Assembly: GCA_003342895.1 (NCBI GenBank)
Contig: PTFA01000028.1
Coordinates: 3,079,581 to 3,143,580, forward strand
Direction: 5' to 3'
DNA from: Casuarius casuarius
Taxonomy: Eukaryota > Chordata > Aves > Casuariiformes > Casuariidae
Length of the DNA stretch: 64,000 bases
Under the pieces are notes generated by a model. The model was not told where the DNA came from, did not search any database, and saw only the letters and a list, made by a program, of their open reading frames with translations. Within the stretch, counting starts at the first letter, position 1; each line of letters begins with the position of its first letter. Of this stretch, positions 54,080-64,000 are shown in pieces. The translations under genes were made by a program, and so were the position numbers.

Positions 54080-54123
54080 ATGCCGTGACAATGGAGTTGA
54101 GCTGCACTGAAGTACCTCTTTAT
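54080..54123 (+). CDS. ARHGEF28: ARHGEF28 start-codon exon (residues 1-11)
   Basis: The acceptor ATTCTGTTTCTAG (ending 54079) is followed by ATGCCGTGACA, and then the start codon at 54091 gives MELSCTEVPLY before the donor TAT|GTAAGT (54123/54124), phase 0. As I recall it, the human ARHGEF28 (RGNEF, p190RhoGEF) N-terminus is MELSCSEAPLYG, so 9 of 11 residues agree. The gene follows UTP15 on the same strand in human. The upstream ATG at 54080 is out of frame: it is followed by CCG and then TGA, forming a two-codon upstream ORF. Known role: a DH-PH guanine-nucleotide exchange factor for RhoA with a C1 domain, linked to focal adhesion kinase and to neurofilament mRNA. The remaining exons lie beyond the window. 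Confidence 0.88.
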
Positions 54124-55149
54124 GTAAGTTCTACAACATTAGGCTTCTGCCCTGAGAGTCGCTTTCTTTTGGATAACAGCTCATTCAAAAGCAGAATGAA
54201 TGAAACCAAAAACCATTCTCTGGTTGTCTGAGACCTTAGACTGTTGAATGTGGCCGTGTAATGCAGGCATGTGTGGGGATGATGTTTTCAGTGCTGTGAT
54301 GCACTTTTCTGAAGTAAGTTTAAAACTGTTTTCCCTTTATGATAATTATTCTCTTCTTTCTTCTTCGGTACTCTCAATTTCAGTTTTCAAAAATAGAGTC
54401 TGTGAAGAGGCAACATTCGCTTCCTAGTTTCCCACGGTTTACAGCTGAGTTTTTTTCCTATAAAGTTCAAAATTACTGTTCTTCCTTAAAGCAGAAAGTT
54501 GTATCTAATCTCAAAAAATGAGTGGGTTGAAATTTGTTAATCAAATGGAGTTTTTCTGTGAAATTTGCAGTGATTGGGTAAAATAGGTGAACTCAGAGTT
54601 GTTAACAGAAGTCAGGATGTGCATCAGTAAAATTTAGTTTACTGGGTCCTTTAATTGGGATGTGGGTATGAGGATTAAAACTTTGGCAGTCCAGTCATCA
54701 TTATTATTAATAAAACATGGTTGTCTTTTCTGGGCTGTTCTGCCTTGGTTTTCGATTAGAATGGTAGTAGCTGGGGTATGTGAATGTTGGTGTCTATGAG
54801 GGTAGTGGGAGGCTATTGAGTGGGGACCAAAAGGGTGGTGAAAGGTGAAAGAAGACAGACAAAACTATTAGCTACTTATTGTGGGGATAGAGATAATGGG
54901 GATAAATGGGATGGGGAGGGAGAAGTGTAAATCATCTGTACCCTGGAGGCTTGAAGAATGTAGAATTACTAACCCATCAGCCAGAGTTTTTGTTGTATTT
55001 GTTGTCTTTGCAGTGGGAGCCTCAGGCTGGAGAAAATTAGGCGTAGTATCTTTAATGGCAAAAAAGGCAGAAGGAGATTAGTGAGGCCTGTTCATGTGAT
55101 GTCAGTCACATGTGAGGTCTTAAAAGCAAGTTTTGAAGGAAAGAATAAT

Positions 55150-55860
55150 CAAGGACATGGCAGTAATGGATAAAACTCAACATGTTTTTATCATAGGTGG
55201 TTGTATCAGGCTAACCCGACACCTTCCCATGATAGATAACTGACCAGTTAGACAAGGGCAATGCAATGGGTTTAATCTGTCTAGTTGCAAGTGAAACATT
55301 TGATCCTGTGTCTTGCAGGAAATTCTTTTGTAAGATGAAGAAGGTGGAGATTAATATTGTAACTGTAAGACAGATAAGGAGCTAGATAAATGGATATTAC
55401 TATGGGTTATATTGCAAAAACAGGTATTAGAGTAGAGAGAGATATTACAAGTGATACTCCTGAAGGATCAGACTTAAGGCCAGTTCTACTTAATATTTTG
55501 ATTATAACCCTGGTGTGAGAGCCAGACGTACGCTCATGAAATATGTGTAGATTTGCGGATGTCATAATATTGGGAGGTACTGGTTCGTACTGAGCAGAAT
55601 TCAGTAATCATATGGGCAGGCTGAATTCTCCTACATTTTATTTACTCTAGTTAATAAGATCATGATACAAAGCTATGTGTTTGGGGACTAATAGTGATAA
55701 ACGCACTATAAACTAAGCACTCAGTGGAGGAGAAGAGGACTCAGGGTGTAGTAGACAGCAGTAGGATGACTGAGATGAAAATACGATTTTAGCTGGGATC
55801 ACGTAGTCTAAGCTTTGCACTAGTGAGAGCGAGTGTCAGAACTGAGCTTTACTAAGTTGC
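55150..55860 (+). mobile_element. Degenerate CR1-type LINE reverse-transcriptase fragment
   Basis: Conceptual translation in shifting frames recovers RT-like blocks in the right order. AMGLI.LVASETFDPVS corresponds to the VYLDFSKAFDTVS block. EGSDLRPVLLNIL corresponds to GSVLGPVLFNIF. FADVIILGGT corresponds to FADDTKLGG. The catalytic FADD is FADV here and several stops intervene, so it is dead. Nucleotides such as GATCAGACTTAAGGCCAGTT and AGATTTGCGGATGTCATAAT show the match directly. The copy is old and 5'-truncated. The family (CR1/L3-like) is inferred from motif spacing, and the 3' limit is approximate. Confidence 0.72.
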
Positions 55861-58800
55861 TGGTTGTCATCCGTAGCCTCACACCAGCCACAGTGGGCAA
55901 GTCCCAGACAAATCACTCAGCTTGCCAGAGACCTGAAGAGAGTGTTTTGAATTGCAGTTATACAGTCACCAGCTTGTTTACTTGCAAGGAAATAGGGTGA
56001 GGTGGTGGCTTTCTGGGAGGCCTGCAGAGATTCTCGCGAGCCTGAGGGTAATGGTGAAATGTGCACTTCCAAAGATGCAGCAAGAGCATCTGCCCTGGCT
56101 GGCACCCTGGGTAAGCCCTGGAAGCTGGGGCTTGAGTCATTTCTGAACAGTCTCCTACATTTCGCATGGGAGAGCATGGGGGAGATGTGTGCCTGTGGGA
56201 AGAAGGGTAAGTAAGTCTTTCAGGGCTTCTGCAGGGGTTGGGAAGGGGCTATATAACACTCTAAGGTGACTGAGAAAGATCGAAAGTTGTCCGTCAATCT
56301 TCATCTAAAACTTGACCTCTTGGCAGACCTTATAATGATCATCTAGGGTTAATCAAGTTATTCTGGTGTGGTCCACTTCTGTGCATGGTGGAAGTTAGCA
56401 GCTGCAGTGTTGCATCTTCAGAGTCTTGCCAGTCACAATATTGTTCCTAACCTGAGTACTTCTGAGTGTGTCTGGGAAGATTGAAGGTGTCCTTGAGTCA
56501 AGGCACTTCTTTTCTCTTAGTTAGGTCCAATTTACTTCTTCAGTTTTGGAAACTCCTTCCAGCAGCTCCTCCTTTATCTACATGACTTTGCTGGAGAACA
56601 CCATCAAGTTAATATTTAAAATAGATGTGAAAGTCCATTCCAATTTTGAAATTCTTTGGACAGCTTACATTAGGCAGTTCTCTGGCTAGCTGAGCTTGTC
56701 TAAAATTTAATGAATGTTCATTGGTAAGAAAGGATAGAGAAAGCATCTCTCAGGAAGGTTCTGAGGGAATATGACAAATACCTGAATTGATTCAAATGCA
56801 AATATTTCTCTGGTGCGTTCCAGTCCCTTTTAAAGTCGATAGTGGAACTACAGAATACAATGTAATGACAATTGTATACTGCTCACATGCAACCTGACAA
56901 ATGTCGGCATTGAATTGTAACATGCTAATTTCCACAGGACTAAAATGGGCATTAGTCCTAAGTCTTTTATATTCAGTCTGTCAGAACAATCTTTCCATGA
57001 AAATGTTCAAAAGGTGGTAAATAGTCCTTCCCTCCAGCCTCTGCAAAAGCATAGGTTTATGTGTGTTCAAGAGAGAGATCTGCCACATGCTAGGTCCAAA
57101 ATAGGATGCTTTTCATACTGTTTTCAAGTGTTCTTTTCATCTGTATCAACTGGATTTTACACCCCTCATAATTCCAAGAATATCTGTATGACAGGTGTGT
57201 ATTTTGTGTAAATTATCTGAGAATATCTACAGCTCCATGTTTATAATGCACTTGCTAATATTTTTAAAGATTATATGCAAGATACTTTTTTGACTTGGTA
57301 TATGTGAGCAGCTATTGCAAAGCTGGAGGATTCACACAGCACTGTTATTTCAAATTGTTGCATTTTTTCAGTACTGAACTGCTTTGCAAATCGATCTGGT
57401 CAACTGAGTGACCACTGTTTATTTTTTGTTACATAAAAACAAATATATTCAGAAAGCTTAAGGTCTTTGCTAGATAATATGATTTTTGTGAAATGTAATT
57501 AAAAAAATACTTATGAAATTACTTAATCTCAAAAATGCATTATTTTGATGCACTTTTCCTCATATATAATTTTAGTGGCAGCAATACGATTAAAATCTAG
57601 TTACAACACACATAAATGTCATAGTTTAAAAAATAAATGGTAATGAAACAGAAAATTAAATATTTCAAGCGCATGTTTTTCAGTTAATTTGAGGAGCCTG
57701 TTTCCGGCTTCTAGACAGCAAAATACTGGTAACCACATCACAGAATTACTCCTTATAAGCCAGTCTAATTTTCAGGATTGGCTAGCCATGGAGAAACAGA
57801 TACATAAATAAATATGCTAATATCATACGTATTGTTCCTTCATTCAATACTAATGATAAATTGTTTAAGTGAGTGGAACTTGAATTTAAATAGCTTTCTC
57901 CCTCTTCAATTATGTTTGTATTTTTTAACTCATAAAAATGAAATTATATTTATCCAGGCCTTTCTGTAAGGAGAGCAGCAAGCTGAGTCTTTTCATTTTG
58001 CAATACAGTAAACACAGTATGTGGAATGGGACCATACTGTCTTTAGGCAGCCACTAGTATCATTGTAGACAAAAAATGTTATGAAAAAAGAAAGGGTTTT
58101 TTTGAAAGATAAAAAGCAAAGTATTTCACAAAGCACTTTGAAGATATTACAGATTTAAATATGGCAGTTGTTCCTCCTACTGAAAGCAGTTGCTGGTATG
58201 GAAAAGCAGATCTCTCTCCTAGAAAAGTCCCTCCTTATTTAATGGTAGGTGACTTTTTTAGAAATGTTAGTGATCGTCAACGCTGATCTTTGACATTGGC
58301 AAAGAAATTTCCTGCTGCCATGGGGCAAGCAGATCGTGGGAGCAGTCAGCTTTCAGGAGGAGGAGATGAGTGATCTCAGAAGTCTGTAGATCATTCTTTA
58401 CTGAGAGCCTGCTAAATGTTTCTCTTGGGAGTAGTGGAGAGAAATAAAGAGATGCTGAGTCAAAGAGGATATCCACAACAGTTCCCAGTAGGCACCAGAG
58501 GGGCCTCTCCTTCCAAGGAGCAGTGGGAGGTTACATGTCAATTCTGTCTTTCCAAAGGAATATTTAGATGTTAGTTCTCTGAGAAGAGGCAGGGGCATAG
58601 GCTGCAAGCTCTGAGGATCAAGATCTGCAGGAAAAGAAAACTTCCACTCGGCCTTTCCTTCCTTATGATGTTAATACCCCTTTACTGTACATTGCTTACT
58701 AGTTCTCAAAATGCATTTTCCTGAGATACCAAATTGTCCTGCCTGCAACCGTCTCTCTCACTGGAGTCAGCTAAAAATGCTTGAGATCAAAACGCTTATT

Positions 58801-60439
58801 TAATTTCTCTTATACTCTGATATACCCAGTCTGTCCCTTTAACTAGCTCTCCTAGGTGTTTGTGTGAGTTTGCTCTTGTTTGAGGTTGGGGTTTGTTTCC
58901 CATGCTATTACAGCTGCTCTGGTGAAGTGTAGGCCCCAAGGAGATCAGCGTGCTTATGTATTTGCTGTTTAGTACTGATGTATTGAAGTACTCTTACAAG
59001 CTCTGACACTGCAATGAGATTTTCTGTCCCTGGATCGGAGAGGGCTGAATTTAGCTCTCGCCGCAGGAAGGCAGGATGTAGCACCAAGCTGTTTGCATCT
59101 GGAGAACGGCCGAGTGCCTTGAGACTTTCCCGCCTTGCGGTAGGTCAGTACTACTTTTGGCTAGATCAGGCTACAGGCCCAGCTCAGCTCTGGCAAAATG
59201 AATTTTTCTTAGTGTATCAACAGCTGTTAGGACAGCACCTATTGAAATATTATTTAAAAAGTGGAGTTAGTAGTTTCAGGAGTGACCTTTTCTCTTTAAT
59301 TCTCTTGTGAATTTTCATAATTTTACAACATCAGTCCATTTTAAGTCTTCTGTCTTCCCTTTTGCTAAATAATAGTTCTTTATTATGGATTGAAGAGTCT
59401 CGGCAGATAAAGTTTTATGGAAGAACAAAGAACTCATTAGAGAGGGTCCAAAATTTTCATGACCCAAATTTTCTTGCAGAAAAGTTGATTTAATTGTGAA
59501 AAATGTTGATGCACCAAAAAGAATGATTAGTAATAGGAAAATTTTAAATGCCAAAATGTGAATTACCCTTTCAGGAGTAGACTAGTTGTGTTGCTGTGTT
59601 TTGACTTAATGATGCCATTTATAGCTTTCTGGAGACAAACTGAAAATTCAGTTATTCATCTTTGTCTCTTACCTTTTTCTTTTAACTTTAAACTGTTTTA
59701 TCTGTTGGAAAGTGTATGGGGATACGTGCATTAAAAGAAGGCAAGCGCATTTGCTCTGTTTCGTTTGTAAAAACAAAATTTATTTTGCAATGATATTTTA
59801 AATTATTACAAAAGCATATGCATTGTGCCAAAAGTGCGAAGTTTTTCAAGGGATTCTTTCTTCCCACTTTTCTCTTTGCAGTATGTCTCCTCCTCAAAGT
59901 CTTTACAGAGTTTGCATGCTCATGCCTGTTCTTTGCTTGTCCTGCCATTTGTTTGCTTGAGTCAGCAATTTGTTCTTGACAATGACACGTAGGCTTAGTT
60001 CCCTCTATTTTAGGAACCTATGTTTTCCATTACTGTAGTAATTTCAGTGCCTAATGATCTTTATAATGCACTGTTTCCCACAGTGCTCTTTTGTAGTCAT
60101 GAAATGTTGTTTAGCTTCATTTACAAAGAAGGTCTGAGGTGCTGTAAGTGTTGTAACAAGCCTAAAACATAAAAAAGGTGTGGTGCAGAAGCAACTCCAG
60201 GTTTCTCAAATCCTAACCTAGTGCTCTGAATGGGGCAGCATCCTTCCTCTGTAGCCTGTTTAGACGTTAAGTACGTCTGTTTGAAGAATATTTTTGTGTA
60301 AGGTAGTTTGCTTTGCTTGAGGGAATGTGAAAACTGCTTTTAATGTGTGGCATATCCACAGCTCAGGTGCACCCCATCTCATTTATGGTGCCAAAGGTAA
60401 GAGCACAGCTGCTTCAGACACTCACTCTGGTTGTTGGAG

Positions 60440-60600
60440 GGAGAGAGGCACGTCCAGGGGCTGCGTCAGAGCTCGGGCGGGCAGAGTGCGCGCTCGCGTA
60501 CGAGGAACCGCAGGGACAGAGCTCGGGGCGCTGGCTCCTTGCTCGCGGCCCTGCAGGGCAGCGGGGGGAATCGAGGCCGAAGGCTGTTCCTGTGAGCATC
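60440..60600. promoter_or_regulatory. Small intronic GC/CpG-rich island
   Basis: The block contains GCTCGGGCGGGCAGAGTGCG, CGCTCGCGTACGAGGAACCG and GGCGCTGGCTCC in otherwise AT-rich intron. It may be an alternative ARHGEF28 promoter, an antisense promoter or a methylated relic. No TATA box is apparent. Just upstream, CCACAG|CTCAGG...CCAAAG|GTAAGAG (60361-60390) looks like a small cryptic exon. Confidence 0.4.
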
Positions 60601-62989
60601 TGGAGCACCTGAAGCAGCAGGTCCTGAATTCAGACGTCAGTTCCCTGCACATGCAAATGCCCTGTCTACACTAGCATTTTGCTTCACCACTGCCCTCCTG
60701 GGAGCTTGGCCTTGGTAGCAGCGATGGAGGAGTAACGTGTGCCGCCTGGCTGCCTTAGCTGACCTTGCAGACGGACTTGCTCTCAGCAAGTTGAGATGGT
60801 AATGTGGTTTCCCTGCTGCCAGTCATTGGCAGCCTCTCTGCACTATTTTAAACATTACTGCTGGCCCAAAAGCTTGACTGTCTTAGAGAGGAGTGCAAAA
60901 CTAAGAATTATGCTAGTGTAGGCAAGACAGACTCTGGCTGCTTTTTTATCACATGCAATGTGCAGGTAGCCTATCTCTACAAAGGCATGTCTGTGTTGCA
61001 AGTTACCTCAGTTAATTATCCCTTGGATCTGTGATGTCTTGCTTCCTTCTGTCATTAAGTAACAGTTTCAAAGATCTTTTGATCTTTTGTTACCTTTTCA
61101 AAGGATATACCCTCTCTCCAAGAGTGTTTGGGCAAACGCCTGGGCTGCAGCCAGGTTCATTAGCATCTTCATTGTTTTCTTATTCTGAGATATTTTGGTT
61201 CCTCAAAGATGAGCTGGCATAAATCTCTGGGACCCAGTTGTAAACATGATGACTGTGTATGCACGGATAACTTGACAGTAGAAGGTATTTGAGTAAGATT
61301 CACTTAAGATTAGTCATTTGTTACATCTTTTTCCTAAAAATAACAAGGAGAAGGGAGGAGAAAGTGAAATAAGTACTTCATACCCATGGGGCCCAGAGAA
61401 CAGCAACAGCAAATTCCTGGACTGCATTTTAAGGTTCTCCAAAGCGAAGGCTGCTGTATGTGTGGAGAGTTTAACTACCTGGGTTTCTATGGGTATGAAA
61501 CATGGCAAAACAAAATTTACCTTAAAAGGTTTTAGTTTGCAGAGAAGCTCATTTCATTATTGAGTAAATAAAGATATAAGCCAGTAGGCACTGCCCAAGG
61601 AAAGAAGTAGGGGAGGTCTATGCAGCCAGCTCCCTGTGATCATCCTGCCTTCCCCCATTGCTGGGTTGTTGTCGCCCTGGTGCTATTGCACCAGCTGCAC
61701 ACTCAACAGCAGCAACATTGAGGAAAAAAATCATTACACAGTTTCACAGCATATATTTACACAAACTGCTCCCAGACCAGTTTCAGAATATTAATGGCTG
61801 TTCTGTGGCTGAGTAAATTAAAGGCATTTAGACTTTTATTTTCATACTAAAGTATAATTGGGTTTAGATTAGGAATTAAAGTCCTCTTGAAAAGCTCAGA
61901 AAGCAAAGGATGGTCGAGGGCTCTTTTTGAAAGAGGATTTCAATGTATATCCAGAAACTGGATTAATTTGGTACTTCATCAGCACCTTCTATTTGTGCTG
62001 TTGTGGTGAGATTTTCCAGAGTGCTCAGTGTTGATTATATTTCTCCAAATGAAGGCAGTGGTAAAGTGCAATGGGATGTTCACACAACTCAGAACTCTTC
62101 CAAAAAATTTCAGTTCTGCGCTGACATCTATGCAAAAGGCGATTAAATAAAGAGGGTTTTATTTGTGCTCTAGCAATATGGCCAGGAGTAGTTTGATCAT
62201 ATCTTCCTCTCTGCTGGAAAATGTTTAGAGGTCTGTAGGCAGAGGGACATAGAAAAACACTCAGTGAGACAGTTAAAAAGCTATGAGTCATCCTGTTTGG
62301 CAGATAGAAATTCCAAATGATTTTCTAAAGTACATTAGTTGCATACCTAGTTAGAGCTAGAGGGAAAAATGAGATGTAATTCTTATCCTTCTTCTCAAAT
62401 GCACAGGTTTCAAGTGCATGAGAACTGGAAAACAGAATTAATAGAAATAATTCAGCAATGTATTCTGTTTGGTAGATGTGATTGATGTTCAAAGTGGTGC
62501 AGGGTTCCACTGTGCTTTTGCATGGAGTAAGTAGGAAGTGGCACCTAGGGCTTACATATTGCTCCCAAAGTGAGTGGTTGGTCATCTGCACGCTAGTTTT
62601 TCCACGCTGCACTAAGAAGAGTTGAGAGGGGAGGAGGGGTGGAAAGGGATAGAGTTTCCCACAGGAGGATGTAGCGTTTTAGTTTTTCTAACCTTTGCCA
62701 TGTGCTCAATCTTTTCTGGCCAGCACTTTTGGGAAAGAAACCTGCTTCCACCCTGTCTTGCCCATCCCTTGCTTTTGTGTTCTTTATCACGGGAGCAGGG
62801 GAGAGGCCGTTTGTTGCATTAGGGCTGGCTGTAGCCTGGGCTGTAGCCTGTGTGTTCAACCAGGCTGAAGTTACTGTCTTAATAGATGGTGATTTTGAAA
62901 CAAATAAAAACAGAGAAATGTGGCTTAAAATGTATAGTGTGCGTCAGGCTTCCAGCTCGGATTTGTTGCTGCACAGGGCCATGTTTACT

Positions 62990-63120
62990 GGCCTGATCCA
63001 GTGCCGGCCGGAGTCAGCGCGTGTGTCTGTTGCCGTCCCCCGTGGGAGCCAGCCCGGGCCCGGGGCGCAGGCTGCGTGGTGCGCGTGCGAGGAGCCGCGC
63101 AGCGGCCGGCCTGTGTCTGA
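62990..63120. promoter_or_regulatory. Second small intronic GC/CpG-rich island
   Basis: The sequence GTGCCGGCCGGAGTCAGCGC ... AGCCCGGGCCCGGGGCGCAG ... GAGCCGCGCAGCGGCCGGCC is strongly CpG-rich. It contains the near-palindrome GCCCGGGCCCGGGGC and sits about 150 bases upstream of a long poly(T) run. Its function is unknown. Confidence 0.4.
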
Positions 63121-63262
63121 GGACACAGCTGCTGCCAGAGTGAGACACCGAGGAAATGCATTTAAAACAATGAGTTCTATTTTAAAAGATACGAAGGAAA
63201 AGAGTAGGTACTGCAAGGCATGTCCCTTATCATTTTTGTTCCTGTGGTGTATTGTTTTTTTC

Positions 63263-63267
<5 letters not shown>

Positions 63268-63306
<39 letters not shown>
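63268..63306. repeat. Long poly(T) run (39 T)
   Basis: This is the longest homopolymer in the window. It is either the A-tail of a minus-strand retroposed sequence or an expanded mononucleotide tract. The length is likely unreliable in the assembly. Confidence 0.95.
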
Positions 63307-63313
<7 letters not shown>

Positions 63314-63349
63314 ACTGCTTAATTCTTTAGATTACCCTATTTCTGGGCA

Positions 63350-63422
63350 TTGACTGTGCACTTGTATTTGTACAGTGTCTGCAACAGTGGAGCCCTGATG
63401 TCACCCAGGGCTCTTAGCAGTG
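63350..63422 (+). mobile_element. Old dispersed repeat fragment next to the poly(T)
   Basis: TTGTATTTGTACAGTGTCTG, then CAACAGTGGAGCCCTGATGT, CACCCAGGGCTCTTAGCAG, resembles the widespread reptile/bird repeat tail of the type TTGTACAGCGCCTAGCACAATGGGG with CCTGAT and GGGGCTCCTAGG. The match is by memory and short. Confidence 0.4.
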
Positions 63423-64000
63423 TCCTGAGAAAAAGAAGTAATCTGATTTATCTGTTTTTAGTCAAGTTGATTGAAAAAGGTAACTCTTCTTTTGTTTCAG
63501 TTAGTAATGTCAGAATAGATGTTCAATTTCTATTAACATGCCTTACGATGGAAGTTTTCTGACCTGTATTTGTAAGCATCACACTCCCAAGCTTCTTGAT
63601 TTCTCTGTATGTTTATATGATTTTATACACCAAGATAAATTTTGTGTTACTGTTGACAGCAAAATACTGAACAGTGTTTTGATGACAAACCAACAAGAAT
63701 GTTAATACATGTTTTGGTACTATGTAATGCTTGATTTTTTTTTTCTTCTGATAAAGGAATTCAGACTATTTTTATTTCTGTCAAGCAGTTCCAGAATTAG
63801 AAAGTGTGCTGTTCTCCATGAGTGTTGATTACTTTGCCACCTGTGAGACGGAAAGCTTTTCTCTACCTTGCCTGTCATCATAGTTTGATGATGCACTAAA
63901 CACAGCTTTAAGACTTCTGGTGACAGATTAAAAAAAGAAGTTATGGCCATCTGATGCAAAGTGCCGATTTGCTATGAACTTGCTCTGCAGGTTCAGATTG

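Larger units (their letters stand above)
54124..64000 (+). other. ARHGEF28: ARHGEF28 intron 2 (continues past the window)
   Basis: At least 9.9 kb follows the start-codon exon, and I could not find the next coding exon (expected to begin GQMM-like). The stretch holds a degenerate CR1 reverse-transcriptase relic (55150-55860), two short GC-rich islands (60440-60600 and 62990-63120), a T39 run (63268-63306) and an old repeat piece beside it. Confidence 0.75.

Noticed and set aside
55860..55925. GGGCAAGTCCCAGACAAATC as a second MIR SINE
   Set aside because: Only about 20 bases resemble the MIR core and the rest of the order is missing. It adjoins a CR1 relic that may account for it.
62702..63322. 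206-codon plus-strand open frame near the window end
   Set aside because: It runs through a small GC island into a poly(T) run that gives poly-Phe. It has no splice or homology support and is probably chance.

Overview
The window is vertebrate nuclear DNA, most likely from a bird. It has spliced genes with GT-AG introns, CpG-island promoters, AT-rich introns and few repeats. A CR1-type LINE 3' end with a degenerate TTCTATGAT-like tail lies inside a UTP15 intron. A crocodilian is a weaker alternative. The order BTF3 > ANKRA2 < UTP15 > ARHGEF28 > is the same as in human 5q13.2. From general knowledge that region corresponds to the avian Z chromosome; this is inference, not something the bases show.

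Layout. Positions 1-640: CpG-island promoter and first exons of BTF3 (+), whose coding exons end at 7065. Positions 7.1-19.4 kb: AT-rich convergent intergenic DNA plus the probable long 3' UTR of ANKRA2. Positions 19473-25937: ANKRA2 (-), eight coding exons giving 313 aa. Positions 26.5-27.4 kb: a CpG-island bidirectional promoter shared by ANKRA2 and UTP15. Positions 27139-36936: UTP15 (+), twelve coding exons giving 520 aa. Positions 37.4-44.8 kb: intergenic DNA. Positions 44.9-45.75 kb: a CpG island broken by a 423-base assembly gap (45203-45625), the probable ARHGEF28 promoter. The remaining ~18 kb is 5' ARHGEF28 intron sequence with one tiny coding exon, 54080-54123, carrying the start codon and 11 codons. 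I rebuilt the three complete genes exon by exon. All phases agree and there are no internal stops.

The genes act in separate housekeeping or signalling roles. BTF3 is the beta subunit of the nascent polypeptide-associated complex at the ribosome exit. UTP15 is a WD40 component of the t-UTP/SSU processome that makes 18S rRNA. ANKRA2 is an ankyrin-repeat adaptor for PxLPxI/L peptides. ARHGEF28 is a RhoA guanine-nucleotide exchange factor. BTF3 and UTP15 share a ribosome/translation theme, but nothing here shows co-regulation.

No novel defence, mobile or biosynthetic system was found. The items most worth a second look are the cryptic ARHGEF28 start exon, ancient repeat relics (CR1 reverse-transcriptase fragment, a ~720-bp amniote repeat, a MIR-like SINE, a hAT-like element), the unresolved CpG island around the gap, and small GC-rich islands inside the ARHGEF28 intron.
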